A stretch of DNA of 64,000 nucleotides, taken from NCBI GenBank assembly GCA_902523065.1, contig CABYXZ010000001.1:327540-391539 (forward strand), in the 5' to 3' direction. Position 1 is the stretch's first letter, and each line of letters starts with the position of its first letter. Below, piece by piece: positions 38,001 to 48,200 of this stretch. Origin of the DNA: an uncultured Marinoscillum sp. (lineage in GTDB: Bacteria; Bacteroidota; Bacteroidia; Cytophagales; MED-G16). The position numbers were made by a program, and so were the translations under genes. The notes below the pieces were generated by a model. It had not been told where the DNA came from and did no database searches. It saw nothing but the letters and a program-made list of their open reading frames with translations.

Positions 38001-38101
38001 TTATTATGGACTACTTTATTAAATTAGACGTAGCAAAACCAATTGAAGATTATAGATTAGGTCAAACAAAATTCCATCTATCAATAGGATATAGTTTTTA
38101 A
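35006..38101 (+). CDS. TolB-like propeller / outer-membrane beta-barrel fusion protein
   Basis: A 1031-residue exported protein (signal peptide ending near GLSQ, 19). Residues about 35-270 look like a peptidase-MA-type domain, including PKWFSEGAARYLAYGW (168-183), but the zinc motif is degenerate: the stretch that should hold HExxH reads LNFEISKV, so E139 stays while both histidines are gone. About 285-560 is a PD40/TolB-like propeller (DIHPHFFPNSTSIIFSSN). The last ~390 residues are amphipathic strands ending in YSF, as in an outer-membrane barrel. Probably a surface-linked scaffold; function unknown. Confidence 0.75.
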   Translation: MRILITYFLLLQSFIGLSQSSFYNAIGKNGIQYKNFKWKVIYSNNFELYFNDGSENIANIALDHIEENFSKLSSNVGHQPFKKTKIFIYNSLIDMRQSNIGINENDLFLNTNSNFNNKIQFKVAFQNNISAFKRDLNFEISKVLISDLMKGNMSFSKRFGKASFTTIPKWFSEGAARYLAYGWDIEMDNILRDYFLLTDQKKIKNINNNQSEYIGQSMWNYISIQYGKSNISNILNLSKIIRNPERAISSALGISFEDFIINWANYYSESINNRFKNLKNDSNKNLELNLKFKNIEEIKSNQSGDLIAFNSNKNNVSNLILYDTKTKKSKSLEKVKLRGNKAVFYINWIDELTVSYLKEINGKNTIVVYNTNNKRKSYKDVSKFDKINGFSYNTNKTLIAISGSIDSQKDIYLLSASSNSLKKITDDVYDDIHPHFFPNSTSIIFSSNRLSDNLDESSDPFDYEYYNLFIYNLDSTQNKLEKITNSESINIQAQPITKNKIVYLSDRKGIYNLYSHEIGRTHKQITNLNSNIENYDFNVNNKILGFSYLNNGEKKVHYLDDLDIDLSSFGPQTKRVEYLQSLNNIKRANEKREEEEIRKKKDFSDTEDFRFEDDNKNNSVLNNLQRFSQNKNIKLPYDYKYSFIKNNFNTFVLVDPFEGFGTQIETDFIELFENHNLYASAFLPLSSLKSSDVFTEYSFLKYRLDFKLSFKRNIVYPEDNQNYIYHKYSMNKLSLNVSYPINKFLRFEVSPFISINKFYDLDYRVLNSSPPPFTFYEKTKFSGYFVNVLYDNTNKIGMNLETGSKIKVSLGNYISKANENNNFKDFSIDFIHHQKIVNNIILSSRIFYGNSYGNNPFKYLVGGIQNSIINTKEDKGINDPLAVYNGNNNTNFLYSKYLNLRGYNLKKFDGYKALVLNTELKIPLIKTVIGKSITSKFLNNLQLIGFFDLGSSWNINSPFSSKNDVNTWYIREPGSVFQAEIENSKNPWLASYGFGIRSFIMDYFIKLDVAKPIEDYRLGQTKFHLSIGYSF

Positions 38102-38111
38102 ATAAGGAAAT

Positions 38112-38969
38112 ATGCAGTCGATGACAGGTTATGGTTTATTTTCCTCAAAATATGAAGGTTCTATATTAGAATTTGAAGTTAAAAGTATTAACTCTAAATT
38201 TTTAGATTTAAACATTAAATCAAATCTTGATTCTATAATTCCTGAAAAAGAGATAAGAAAACTCGTCAAAGATAAAATAGAAAGAGGAAAAGTAGAAGTA
38301 GGAATTAACTTATTGAACTCAAAAAATGATCAGAATAAGATTGACAAGAAAGAGTTCAATAAACTTTTTAAACAAATTAAGGGTATGGTTGATTCTATTA
38401 AAATAAGTGATGAGACAATACTAAATAATACATTCCTTATTTATGAAAAGAAACAAAACTTTCCAAACATTAAAATATCAAAAAAAAATATCCTTGACAA
38501 TGTAATGAATGCAGTAGAAAAATGTATGAATTCTAGATTTGACGAAGGAAAATCCATTAAAAAAGATCTCTTAAAAAATATCAATGAAATATCTAAATCC
38601 TTAAATCTTATAAAAAAATTAGATAAAAAAAGAGCTATAGAAAAAAGAAAAAAAATAGAATCTCAGCTTAATAAACTTAAATCGTTAAAAATAGATGAGC
38701 TGAGATTAGAACAAGAAATATTTTACTTTCTTGATAAAATTGATATCAATGAAGAAATTACTAGACTAACTAAACACATCTCACTATTTAAAAAAACATT
38801 AAAAGAGAGAGGACCTCATGGTAAAAAAATAAATTTTATATCACAAGAGCTAGGTAGAGAAATCAATACAATTGGTGCAAAATGTAACGATTTTGATATA
38901 CAAAGCAATACCATAAAAATGAAGACTAATCTTGAAAAAATAAAAGAAGAATCTTTTAACATTCTGTAA
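38112..38969 (+). CDS. yicC: YicC-family endoribonuclease
   Basis: A 285-residue protein beginning QSMTGYG, the family hallmark. EFEVKSINSKFLDLNI (23-38) and the DUF1732 C-terminal half with ERGPHGKKINFISQELGREINTIG match YicC. E. coli YicC is an RNase that acts on small RNAs. The usual ending with several acidic residues before the stop is partly retained (LEKIKEES). It follows the barrel gene by ten bases. Confidence 0.92.
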   Translation: MQSMTGYGLFSSKYEGSILEFEVKSINSKFLDLNIKSNLDSIIPEKEIRKLVKDKIERGKVEVGINLLNSKNDQNKIDKKEFNKLFKQIKGMVDSIKISDETILNNTFLIYEKKQNFPNIKISKKNILDNVMNAVEKCMNSRFDEGKSIKKDLLKNINEISKSLNLIKKLDKKRAIEKRKKIESQLNKLKSLKIDELRLEQEIFYFLDKIDINEEITRLTKHISLFKKTLKERGPHGKKINFISQELGREINTIGAKCNDFDIQSNTIKMKTNLEKIKEESFNIL

Positions 38970-39048
38970 TCAAAATCATATTATAATCCTATTTTTAAAA
39001 ATTAAGCCATATTTTTACTAATATTTATTTTTAATTAGTTAAAAGTCA

Positions 39049-42000
39049 ATGAGACTTATTTTTCTTCTTCTTTTTTCAATAATTATCAACAATCTTAATG
39101 CTCAAGATAAAGTTATAAATGGCAAAGTCTCAGATGAAAATAATGAAGGGTTACCTGGTGCTACGATAATTATTAAAGGTACTACAAAGGGAACAGTAAC
39201 TGACATTGAAGGAAACTTTCAACTTGATGTTGATAAAAATGATATAATAGAAATATCATTCTCAGGATACGAAAAACAAGAAATATCAGTAACTGGTAAA
39301 AATTCATTCTCAATAAACCTTGAACCTGATATTGAAACTTTAAAAGAGGTGGTTGTTGTTGGTTATGGTTCAGAACAAAAAATTAATTTAACTGGTAGCG
39401 TTGCCACAATAAAAAATGAAGAATTAACTCTTGCACCAGTTGCAAACTCCTCAAATCTTTTAGCAGGGAGAGTACCTGGTGTTATGACTAGACAGAATTC
39501 AGGTTTACCAGGAGGTGAAAATACTCAGATTAGAATTCGAAGTTTTAGCGAGGCACCACTCATACTTGTAGACGGAGTACAAATGGATTTTTCTAGAATT
39601 GATCAGAATGACATAGAAAGTATAAGTGTTTTAAAAGATGCCTCTGCAGCAGTTTATGGAGCAAGAGCAGGTAACGGTGTTGTTTTAGTTACAACAAAAA
39701 GAGGTCAAAGTGGAAAACCTAAAATATCATATTCAAGTAACTTAACATTACAATCGGCAACTGCATTTCTTGATCATGTAAGTGCATCTCAATATGTTGA
39801 ATTAGTAAGAGAAGCCAATCTTAATGATTTCAATGACGCAAATGCGACATTTACTGAGCTTGATGTAGAAAATTACAGCAATAAAATTCAAGGTTATGAA
39901 GGTGGAAATTGGGTGGATGCACTAATTAAAAATAATGCTCCCATGCACCAACACAACCTAAGTGTCACCGGGGGAAATGAAAACGTGAAATATTTTACAT
40001 CTTTTGGATATGTAGATCAGGAAAGCTTCTTTAATTCAAGAGACTTTGATTACAGAAGATACAATACAAGATCTAATATTGATATTAAAATAAATGAAAG
40101 AATTAATTTTTTTGTTGATTTATCTTATAGACAAGATATAAGAGAGAGACCATCTAAAACTGCTCTTTCAAATATTTGGATTGATCTCTCTACAGCTCAA
40201 CCAATCTATCCTACTACGTTATCAAATAATATTAAAGTCCCTGACCCCTCGGTGTCATCAGTGTCATACTCAGGTTCAACTACAGGAAATAGAAATCCTA
40301 TTGCAAGGTCAGATAGGAGTATATTTGGTACATATGATAGGCTTGATAATACTTTCCGAGGAAAGATTGGATTTAAATATAAAGTTCCCGGAGTTGATGG
40401 ACTTACTCTTGGGACAGATATTAATTTAACTTTATTAGACAGATCAGAAAAAACTTTTAGAAAACCATATAATGTTTATAGACAAAATGGTGATGAATTA
40501 TTTTTAGAAGGAGTAGGGAATGGAATTTCATCCGTTTCGGATGCGCAGTTTAGGAGAACTATGATTTACCCTCTAATATCAGCTGAATATATTAAGACTT
40601 TTGGTGATCATAATTTAAAAGTTTTAATGTTAGCCGAAAAAACTACAAGAAAATACAGTATGTTTTCTGCTACAAGAAGGGACCTATTCACAACATCAAT
40701 TCCTGAACTTTTTATAGGTTCAGAAAATGAACAAACCAATAATGGGTCATCAGGTCCTGACATAGGAAGGAAAAGTGCAGTTGCAAGAATTAATTATAGA
40801 TTTAAGGATAGGTATATAATTGAGTCAACATTTAGGGCAGATGGAAATGTTCTTTTTGCACCTGATACAAGATGGGGTTATTTCCCTAGTCTTTCTTTTG
40901 GTTGGATACTGTCGGAGGAACCCTTCTTCCAAGGAAATCAAAATACAACCCTAAAATTAAGAACATCTTATTCCCAGTTAGGAGATGACTCTGCTAATGG
41001 CATAAGTGGATTTGACTACCTAACTGGTTACGAAACAAATACAACATATTTATTTGGTGACAATATTTCAGAAACCACCATAAGAACTTTGGGTGAGGTA
41101 AATCCATTTCTTACTTGGGAGAAGATGACAATGTATAACCTTGGTTTAGAAGCTACATTTTTTAAAGGTCAATTGCAGGTTGAAACTGACTTTTTTTATA
41201 GAAAAAGAGAAAATATTCTAAGTAATGACAATCAAGCAGTTGCTGATGAGGGAGGTTATGATCTTCCTCTAACTAATATTAATATAAGTGATGATCGAGG
41301 GATAGAATTATCTGCAGTTTATCAGCAAAAAATCGGAGATTTGAAAATCGATATAGCCCCAAACTTTTCAATTGGAAAAGAGAAATTTGTAGTGAGAAAA
41401 GATATTGAAGATTTTGAAGATTTAGACTATAAGAGAATTTATGGGAGAGAAGGAGAATGGGTAAATAGAAGGTTTGGATATTTTTCTGAAGGAATTTTTA
41501 TGAGCCAAGATGAAATCAATAATCACCAAGTCATTCAAGATGGTAATGGAAACCTTCTTTTAAATCCTGGAGATATTAAATATAAAGATCTTGATGGTAA
41601 TGATACTATAAACTTTAGAGACCAAGGTGTAATTGGTTTTGCTGGTGGAATGCCAGAAATGAACTTTGGAATGAATCTTAGAGCATCATATAAAAATTTT
41701 CAATTATCAGTATTATTACAAGGTGCATCAAAATTTAGTATTTATATAAATGGTCCTGCTGCGACAATGTTTAGTAACGGATCAATTCCTTTATCTTACC
41801 ACTACAAATATGCATGGCAACCTCATCCAGATGACCCATCTATAAATATTAATCCAGATGCTATACTACCAGCATCAAGTTTTTCAGCTAGTACCAATAA
41901 TTCAAGGATTTCAGATTTTTGGCTGAGGGATGTTAGATATCTTAGACTTAAAAATATTAATTTAACCTATAATATTCCTAACAATATAATTTCCAAAATT

Positions 42001-42168
42001 GGATTAAATTCCACTCAATTATACCTATCTACAGAAAATATTTTTACCTTAACAAATCTCGGAATATATAAAAACTCATTCGATCCGGAGTTTGATCCGA
42101 ATACGCAGACAACAAGACGTTACCCAATAACAAGATCTTTTACGGCTGGAATTAAAATGACTTTTTAA
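39049..42168 (+). CDS. SusC/RagA-type TonB-linked outer-membrane transporter
   Basis: A 1039-residue TonB-dependent channel. After the signal peptide (ending near NLNA) comes a CarboxypepD_reg-like domain (GKVSDENNEGLPGATIIIKG, about 24-43), then a TonB-box region with VVVVGYG and the plug domain with PLILVDGVQMDFSRI and SISVLKDASAAVYGARAGNG. The 22-strand barrel follows to the C-terminal phenylalanine. It imports oligosaccharides bound by the SusD partner encoded one base downstream. No regulator gene precedes it; the 79-base upstream gap holds only near-matches to the -7 consensus. Confidence 0.96.
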   Translation: MRLIFLLLFSIIINNLNAQDKVINGKVSDENNEGLPGATIIIKGTTKGTVTDIEGNFQLDVDKNDIIEISFSGYEKQEISVTGKNSFSINLEPDIETLKEVVVVGYGSEQKINLTGSVATIKNEELTLAPVANSSNLLAGRVPGVMTRQNSGLPGGENTQIRIRSFSEAPLILVDGVQMDFSRIDQNDIESISVLKDASAAVYGARAGNGVVLVTTKRGQSGKPKISYSSNLTLQSATAFLDHVSASQYVELVREANLNDFNDANATFTELDVENYSNKIQGYEGGNWVDALIKNNAPMHQHNLSVTGGNENVKYFTSFGYVDQESFFNSRDFDYRRYNTRSNIDIKINERINFFVDLSYRQDIRERPSKTALSNIWIDLSTAQPIYPTTLSNNIKVPDPSVSSVSYSGSTTGNRNPIARSDRSIFGTYDRLDNTFRGKIGFKYKVPGVDGLTLGTDINLTLLDRSEKTFRKPYNVYRQNGDELFLEGVGNGISSVSDAQFRRTMIYPLISAEYIKTFGDHNLKVLMLAEKTTRKYSMFSATRRDLFTTSIPELFIGSENEQTNNGSSGPDIGRKSAVARINYRFKDRYIIESTFRADGNVLFAPDTRWGYFPSLSFGWILSEEPFFQGNQNTTLKLRTSYSQLGDDSANGISGFDYLTGYETNTTYLFGDNISETTIRTLGEVNPFLTWEKMTMYNLGLEATFFKGQLQVETDFFYRKRENILSNDNQAVADEGGYDLPLTNINISDDRGIELSAVYQQKIGDLKIDIAPNFSIGKEKFVVRKDIEDFEDLDYKRIYGREGEWVNRRFGYFSEGIFMSQDEINNHQVIQDGNGNLLLNPGDIKYKDLDGNDTINFRDQGVIGFAGGMPEMNFGMNLRASYKNFQLSVLLQGASKFSIYINGPAATMFSNGSIPLSYHYKYAWQPHPDDPSININPDAILPASSFSASTNNSRISDFWLRDVRYLRLKNINLTYNIPNNIISKIGLNSTQLYLSTENIFTLTNLGIYKNSFDPEFDPNTQTTRRYPITRSFTAGIKMTF

Positions 42169-42169
42169 T

Positions 42170-43900
42170 ATGAATTCGAACAAAATATATCTTATTTTAT
42201 TTTTATTATTCCAAGTAGGATGCTCTGATCCATTTGATCTTACCAGAACTGATATAATTTCTGATGAACTTGTTTTTGATGATCCAGTTCTAGCTGATGC
42301 ATTTCTATTTGATCTATACGATCGAGCCCAATTTCATATAAAAAGTGGGAATGGAAATTTAAATATGGGGTTAATTTCTTCATATGGTGGTGAGTCAAGA
42401 AATTATGGCGTATCGTGGCAAATCCCCTATACTCAAGTAGTAGATGTAGATTATAATGAAAATGGTCTTATAGGTAAGATTTTGGATTACTATGATTACA
42501 GATTGATTAGAGAATGTAATCAATTAATTACCAAACTTCCTGAGTCCGAAAGGTTATCGTCAGACTTTATTAACTCAAGAGTTTCTGAGGCAAGATTTAT
42601 AAGGGCGCATGCATATTTCGAAATGGTAAAAAGATTTGGGGGAGTACCTATTGTTACAGATATAATACCTGTTCAAGGTACAAGAGACGAGCTATTTAGA
42701 GCTAGGAACTCTGAGAAAGAAGTTTATGATTTTATTTTGTCAGAAATGGATGATATAGTAAACTATCTTCCTTCATTTGCAGAACAAGATGGCAGAATAA
42801 CTAAATGGACTGCACTATCTCTAAAAAGTAGATCAATGCTTTATGCAGCAAGTATTGCAAACTTTGGAACTGAACAGTTGAACGGGCTACTTGGAATAAA
42901 TAATTCTGAGACTAACTTCTATTACCAAAAATCTCTAGAAGCATCAAGAGAAATTATCAGGTCGGGTATATTTTCTTTATACAGAAAAGATTCTGATCCA
43001 GTTAAAAATTTTGGTGATCTTTTCATAGATGAATCAAATAACCCTGAAGTTATCTTTGCAGAGAAGTACGATTATGATGAAGGTAAAAGTCATCAGTGGG
43101 ATGCACTTGCTCAGCCATCAGGGTTTGGGTTTAATTGGAGCTCAAACTATACCGTTTACCTTGAAACACTAGAACAATTTGATTTTACTGATGGTACAAG
43201 TGGTATGCTTGATAGATCTATATATGACGATGCAACTGAAATAGATCCTAATTGGTTTTTCGAGATGAGAGATCCAAGAATGAAAGCTTCAATTTTTTAT
43301 CCAGGGTCATCTTTTAAGGGAGGAACAGTTCATTTTCATAGAAGTATGTCTGGATCTTTATCTGGGTGGCCAAGAACTGGGCCATCAAAACATATTGGAA
43401 GTATGGCTACTGGATTATTGATTAGGAAAAGAACTAATCCGGAAACACCTGATGCTACAAGGTCAAGTACTGACTATATTATTTTTAGACTTGGTGAAAT
43501 CATATTGAACTATGTAGAGGCAGCATTCTACTTAAATGATCCTAATGGAGACATGTTAGCAAATTTAAATAATCTTAGAGACAGAGCCGGAATGCCTTCT
43601 CTTTCTATTGGTCAAATAAGTCAAGATAAAATCAGGCAAGAAAGAAGATGTGAACTAGCATTTGAGGAACATACGTTTTGGGATTTAAGAAGATGGAGGA
43701 TAGCTGTAGAGGAACTTGATAATAAACAAAGACACAGGCTTCACTACAGATATAATGCAAATACCAAAAAATATACAATTGAAATGGCTCCAGGTGATCT
43801 TGGAGGAGTTAGACTTCATCCGCCAAGAAATTATTATTACGCTCTTGGGTTAAGTAGGCTTGCAGATAATCCAAAACTAATAGAAAATCCAGGATATTAA
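42170..43900 (+). CDS. SusD/RagB-type glycan-binding lipoprotein
   Basis: A 576-residue surface lipoprotein (lipobox FQVGC, C18). The TPR-like core is seen in SEARFIRAHAYFEMVKRFGG and the C-terminal SusD domain in LNNLRDRAGMP followed by IRQERRCELAFEEHTFWDLRRW, the standard signature. It captures oligosaccharide at the cell surface and closes over SusC. Encoded one base after SusC and one base before the GH128-like enzyme. Confidence 0.96.
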   Translation: MNSNKIYLILFLLFQVGCSDPFDLTRTDIISDELVFDDPVLADAFLFDLYDRAQFHIKSGNGNLNMGLISSYGGESRNYGVSWQIPYTQVVDVDYNENGLIGKILDYYDYRLIRECNQLITKLPESERLSSDFINSRVSEARFIRAHAYFEMVKRFGGVPIVTDIIPVQGTRDELFRARNSEKEVYDFILSEMDDIVNYLPSFAEQDGRITKWTALSLKSRSMLYAASIANFGTEQLNGLLGINNSETNFYYQKSLEASREIIRSGIFSLYRKDSDPVKNFGDLFIDESNNPEVIFAEKYDYDEGKSHQWDALAQPSGFGFNWSSNYTVYLETLEQFDFTDGTSGMLDRSIYDDATEIDPNWFFEMRDPRMKASIFYPGSSFKGGTVHFHRSMSGSLSGWPRTGPSKHIGSMATGLLIRKRTNPETPDATRSSTDYIIFRLGEIILNYVEAAFYLNDPNGDMLANLNNLRDRAGMPSLSIGQISQDKIRQERRCELAFEEHTFWDLRRWRIAVEELDNKQRHRLHYRYNANTKKYTIEMAPGDLGGVRLHPPRNYYYALGLSRLADNPKLIENPGY

Positions 43901-43901
43901 T

Positions 43902-45275
43902 ATGAAAAAAATAATTACACGTCATCTTTTCATAATACTACTTTTATCACATACTGGTTGTGTAGAGGATAATATCGATATGGTAAGATTAGAGAGGTCT
44001 AGAAATGTTTCTACTATAATTACTTCTGAAGAAGTTTTAGATAAAAAAGGTATCGGTATGGGTTATAAAATTCCAACTTGGTCCTCAAGAGTTGCAAGAT
44101 TAAAACCTTTTTGGCATTATGCGTGGAATAAAGAATTAAATGAAGCTATACCTGATAGTGTTGAGTTTGTTCCAATGATTTGGGGAAAAAATAGTTTGAA
44201 TAATGAAGCACTTGAAAATTTAAAAAACCTTAGGGAGACAGGACAAATTAGACATGTTTTAGGATTTAATGAACCGGATTTAGAAACGCAATCACATATG
44301 AGTGTTGATGAGGCAATAGCTCTGTGGCCTAAACTAGAAGAAATAGGTGTTCCTCTTGGAAGCCCCGCACCAGCAGGACTTAGAAATGGATGGCTAGAGG
44401 AATTTATGTTGAAAGCTGAACAAAATAATCTAAGAGTTGATTTTATATGTATACACCTATACCTAAATAATAATCCTCAACTCTTTTTGGATATGATAGA
44501 CGAAACATATAATAAATATAATAAACCGATTTGGATCACTGAAATGGCTGTAGTTGATAATCAAGCAACTTCGATTGACAATAATAAATATAGTCCTATA
44601 CAAATTCTGGGTACCATGAGAACATTATTACCTGAACTTTATAACAGAAAATATGTTCATAGGTTTGCTTGGTTCAATGGAACCGAAAGCTCACCTAATT
44701 ACCCAAGACTGTATTCATCTAGGTTATATAACGATGATGAAAGTATGACTGAACTTGGAGAATATTATGCAAATTATAAACCAAATATGCTCGCTGGATC
44801 AGGGAAAGATCCTGTTATAGAAGAGGTAACTGAAGTCCCAGGAAATCTTCTAAAAAATGGTACATTTGAAAGTGGATCTATAAGCCCATGGGGTGGTTTT
44901 AAGAATGCTGTTCTCAATGCATCGGTACAAGATCCTAATACAGGAAACTTTTTAGCAAGAATTGAACCACACGATGGGTCAATATTTCAAATAATAGATG
45001 TTGAAGAGGGAAAGTCATATAGCTATTCTTTTTTCCATAGGTGGAAAACAACTCCGACAAATACCTTTAATGCTGTAATAAAAAATAATGAGGGGGACGA
45101 AGAAAAATTTGTTGATTATGAAGTTCCAATGACTAACGAGTGGACAGAAAATAATATTGAATTTACAGTACCAGCTGGTGTATCAAAAGCAAAGGTAGTA
45201 TTTTATAAACCTCTGAAGGATCCAATGTTACCTGGATTTTTTCTTGATGATGTAGTTATATTAAAAAAACCTTGA
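43902..45275 (+). CDS. GH128-like glycan hydrolase lipoprotein with C-terminal CBM
   Basis: A 457-residue lipoprotein (lipobox SHTGC, C20). Residues about 45-295 match the Glyco_hydro_cc/GH128 catalytic core: FWHYAWN (70-76), GFNEPD with acid/base E124, FICIHLY (181-187) and PIWITEMAVVD with nucleophile E214. GH128 enzymes described so far cut beta-1,3-glucans. Residues about 308-455 form a beta-sandwich like CBM4/9 (LLKNGTFESGSISPWGG). It is in one operon with SusCD, so the pair probably imports the fragments it releases. Laminarin is the likely natural substrate, by inference. Confidence 0.85.
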   Translation: MKKIITRHLFIILLLSHTGCVEDNIDMVRLERSRNVSTIITSEEVLDKKGIGMGYKIPTWSSRVARLKPFWHYAWNKELNEAIPDSVEFVPMIWGKNSLNNEALENLKNLRETGQIRHVLGFNEPDLETQSHMSVDEAIALWPKLEEIGVPLGSPAPAGLRNGWLEEFMLKAEQNNLRVDFICIHLYLNNNPQLFLDMIDETYNKYNKPIWITEMAVVDNQATSIDNNKYSPIQILGTMRTLLPELYNRKYVHRFAWFNGTESSPNYPRLYSSRLYNDDESMTELGEYYANYKPNMLAGSGKDPVIEEVTEVPGNLLKNGTFESGSISPWGGFKNAVLNASVQDPNTGNFLARIEPHDGSIFQIIDVEEGKSYSYSFFHRWKTTPTNTFNAVIKNNEGDEEKFVDYEVPMTNEWTENNIEFTVPAGVSKAKVVFYKPLKDPMLPGFFLDDVVILKKP

Positions 45276-45289
45276 GGCCTAAGTTTAAA

Positions 45290-48200
45290 TTACCTCTTGA
45301 TTAAAACTTTTACTTTTTGAATATCTTTATTAGTAGTAATATTCATAATATAAATACCGTCTGATAAATTTGAAACTTTAACATCTAGTCTATTTCTCCT
45401 TTTAGCAAATGGCAATTTATTATTTGTAACACCATTAATTCCTACAACATTTATATCAATTACTTCTAGGTTTTCTTGTAACTCTATTGTAACTAAATTA
45501 TCCGCTGGAATTGGATAAACTTTATTTATAGAATTAGATAATTCTATAGACAGTGGGATTTCACAACCTGAGGAGTCAACTGTTGCTCCAGCTGATGTAT
45601 TAGGACATGCATCTAAATTGTCAGTAACACCGTCACCATCAGAATCTTTCTGAGAACTTGAACAGCCGTCAGAATCTACTGACTCACCCTCAGGAGTATT
45701 TGGACATAAATCTTTTGAGTCAATTACTCCATCTCCATCAGAGTCCATTATAATATATAAGTAGCCTTGTCCATCTATTCCTACAGATGAACTATCAGCC
45801 ATGATGAGAGCTAATTTTTCAGATGATAGACCAGTTGAATCTGACCCAAACCTGAAGACCTTTTCTCTAAATCCATTGATAATAAATCTGTTACTATTAT
45901 TTGAACTGTATAGACCATCATGTAAAAATGTTACTTCAGGAAACTCAGCGGCAGAGTCAAAATTCAATATTAAATTACCAGAGGTCAATTCAATAACTTC
46001 CATATGCTGGCTAGCATTGAGGTTAAGTATTAAATCAACACTGTCAACCTTAAGACTTCCACGCATTGTATATCCATTTTCAACAGTAACAACATTTGGT
46101 AACCCTTTGTTGTTTGTATCCAAACTTTTTATGTAAAAATCACTTTTTACAAAGAAATCTTCTTCTGGTATTCTAGATATTAATTCAGCATTACCTAAAA
46201 GAGTAAAATAAGTCATGTAATCTTTATTTGAAGCATTTTCTCCAAAAACGAGTTTTGATCCAGGCATCACTGTTACCCCTCCACCAAAAAGACCACTTGA
46301 GGATAGAATGTCGTTTATCATAACATATTTATCTCCTCCAGCAGTTATACTTATTAATCTATCTGAGTCAAGAGAAGAACCTTTTCTAAATATTATTCTT
46401 GAAGATCCACCTGCATTTACTTGTATTGCTTCTATGGAATCGTTTGATCTTATTTTGACATCAAGCTCAAATCTTAAGTCAACATTTGATCCATTATTTT
46501 GAATTACTGCATTAACTCCTGTACCATTCAAGGTAAGAGATTTGTTATCAATGCTAGATACATGAACGCTCCCAAATCCTCCAGGCAACTTAATTTGAGC
46601 TATTTCAACATTTTTGTCAATAATTAGCGAATCGTTAAGAATCACTTTTGCGGAAGATATATTAGGTATTCCATTACTCCAGTTATTAACATTAGACCAT
46701 AACATATCTCCCCCAGCATTAGTGAAGGTTGACTGAGATATTACTTTTCCAGCAATCTTACCAGAATTATTAATTACAACTTCAGTTCCACCAATATCAA
46801 TTTTATTTAACTGTTCAGGGGTTATTCCACTAGAGCTTGAACCAAAACTGATGACATTATCCTTGAAACCACTGATAACAACCTTTCCACTACCCCAATT
46901 TGATGAGGAATTATCAGTAAAAGCAACTTCAGACACAGAAGCATCAAGGCTTAGGTTAAGATTACCTGACCCCATTGTCAACTCCCCAACGCTACCTTGG
47001 TTTGCGTTGAATAGTATTGTAAAGTCTTTATCTGAGATATTGATATCACCTTTAAATATATTGACACCATTCAAAATTAATTTCGGATTAGATGCTGCAC
47101 CAGGACTAATAAATACTCCATTTGAAATAAATGTTCCTTCTGCTTTAGTATTTGCTGTTATCAATGCATTGGCTCCCAAGTATTTGAATTCTCCAGTGTA
47201 GCCTAGATTATCTGAATTAGTTCCAAAAGTTATATTAGTATCGTCACCAACTTGAAAAGCACCCGCTCCAATTAGCGTACCATTAAATGAGAAAGACCTA
47301 TTAAGTTTACCCACAAACTTTGTTGTGCTGGCAAGAGATAGTTCTGAGTTTGATCCAAAGTTGATACTTGCTGTACCACCACCATTAATTTGAATTGTTT
47401 CTAAATCATTAGATGTTAGATCTACTTTAATATCAAATGTCAAAGACCTATCTGGCGCATTATTCTGTACTGGCTGAGTTACTCCTGATCCAGTAAGAGT
47501 TAGTAATGCATTATTTGAAGATATTACTGCAACATCCTTGTTAATATTTGCCAACTTAATTTGAGCAACAGTTACATCCTTATCAAGAATCAGAGAGTCA
47601 TTCAAAGTTACCTTTGCTGTAGACACATTAGGAATACCGTTATTCCAATTTAAAGGATTCGACCATAGTTTATCTCCACCCCCATTAGTAAAAGTTGATA
47701 CTGATACCTCAGGTGGAGCCTCTGACTTTATTTTTCCAGATGCATCTATTTCTAATGCTGTTTCACCAATATCAAGTTTTGATAGCTGACTGGTTGTCAA
47801 TCCACTAGCATTATTTCCAAAACTAATTACGTCATCTTTAAAGCCAGTAATAATTATTTTACCATTACCCCAACTTGATGAAGAGTTATCAGCAAATGCA
47901 ATAGAAGTTACGCTTGGGTCAATGCTCAAATTAATCTTGGCGGAGTCTGCCATAGTTATTAATCCAGCATTTGACTGATTACTATTTATCGTCAAATTTA
48001 ATGTCTTATCAGAGTCAACCTGAATAGTACTCTTTAAAATATCCTCTGAATTTATTGTCATATTACCCCCGGTATTTACAATAATTTTAGTTCCAGATGT
48101 CTTAAATTTATTTTTAGCTGAGCTAACAGTTAATTTACCATTTCCAGCATTACCAATAAATCTTAAAGCACTAGCATGCTCAGTAAAATCTGAATTTTCA

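Noticed and set aside
38970..39048. Promoter of the SusC operon
   Set aside because: Only near-matches such as TATTTTTA occur; none has the G of the -7 consensus or a clear -33 partner, so no site is called.
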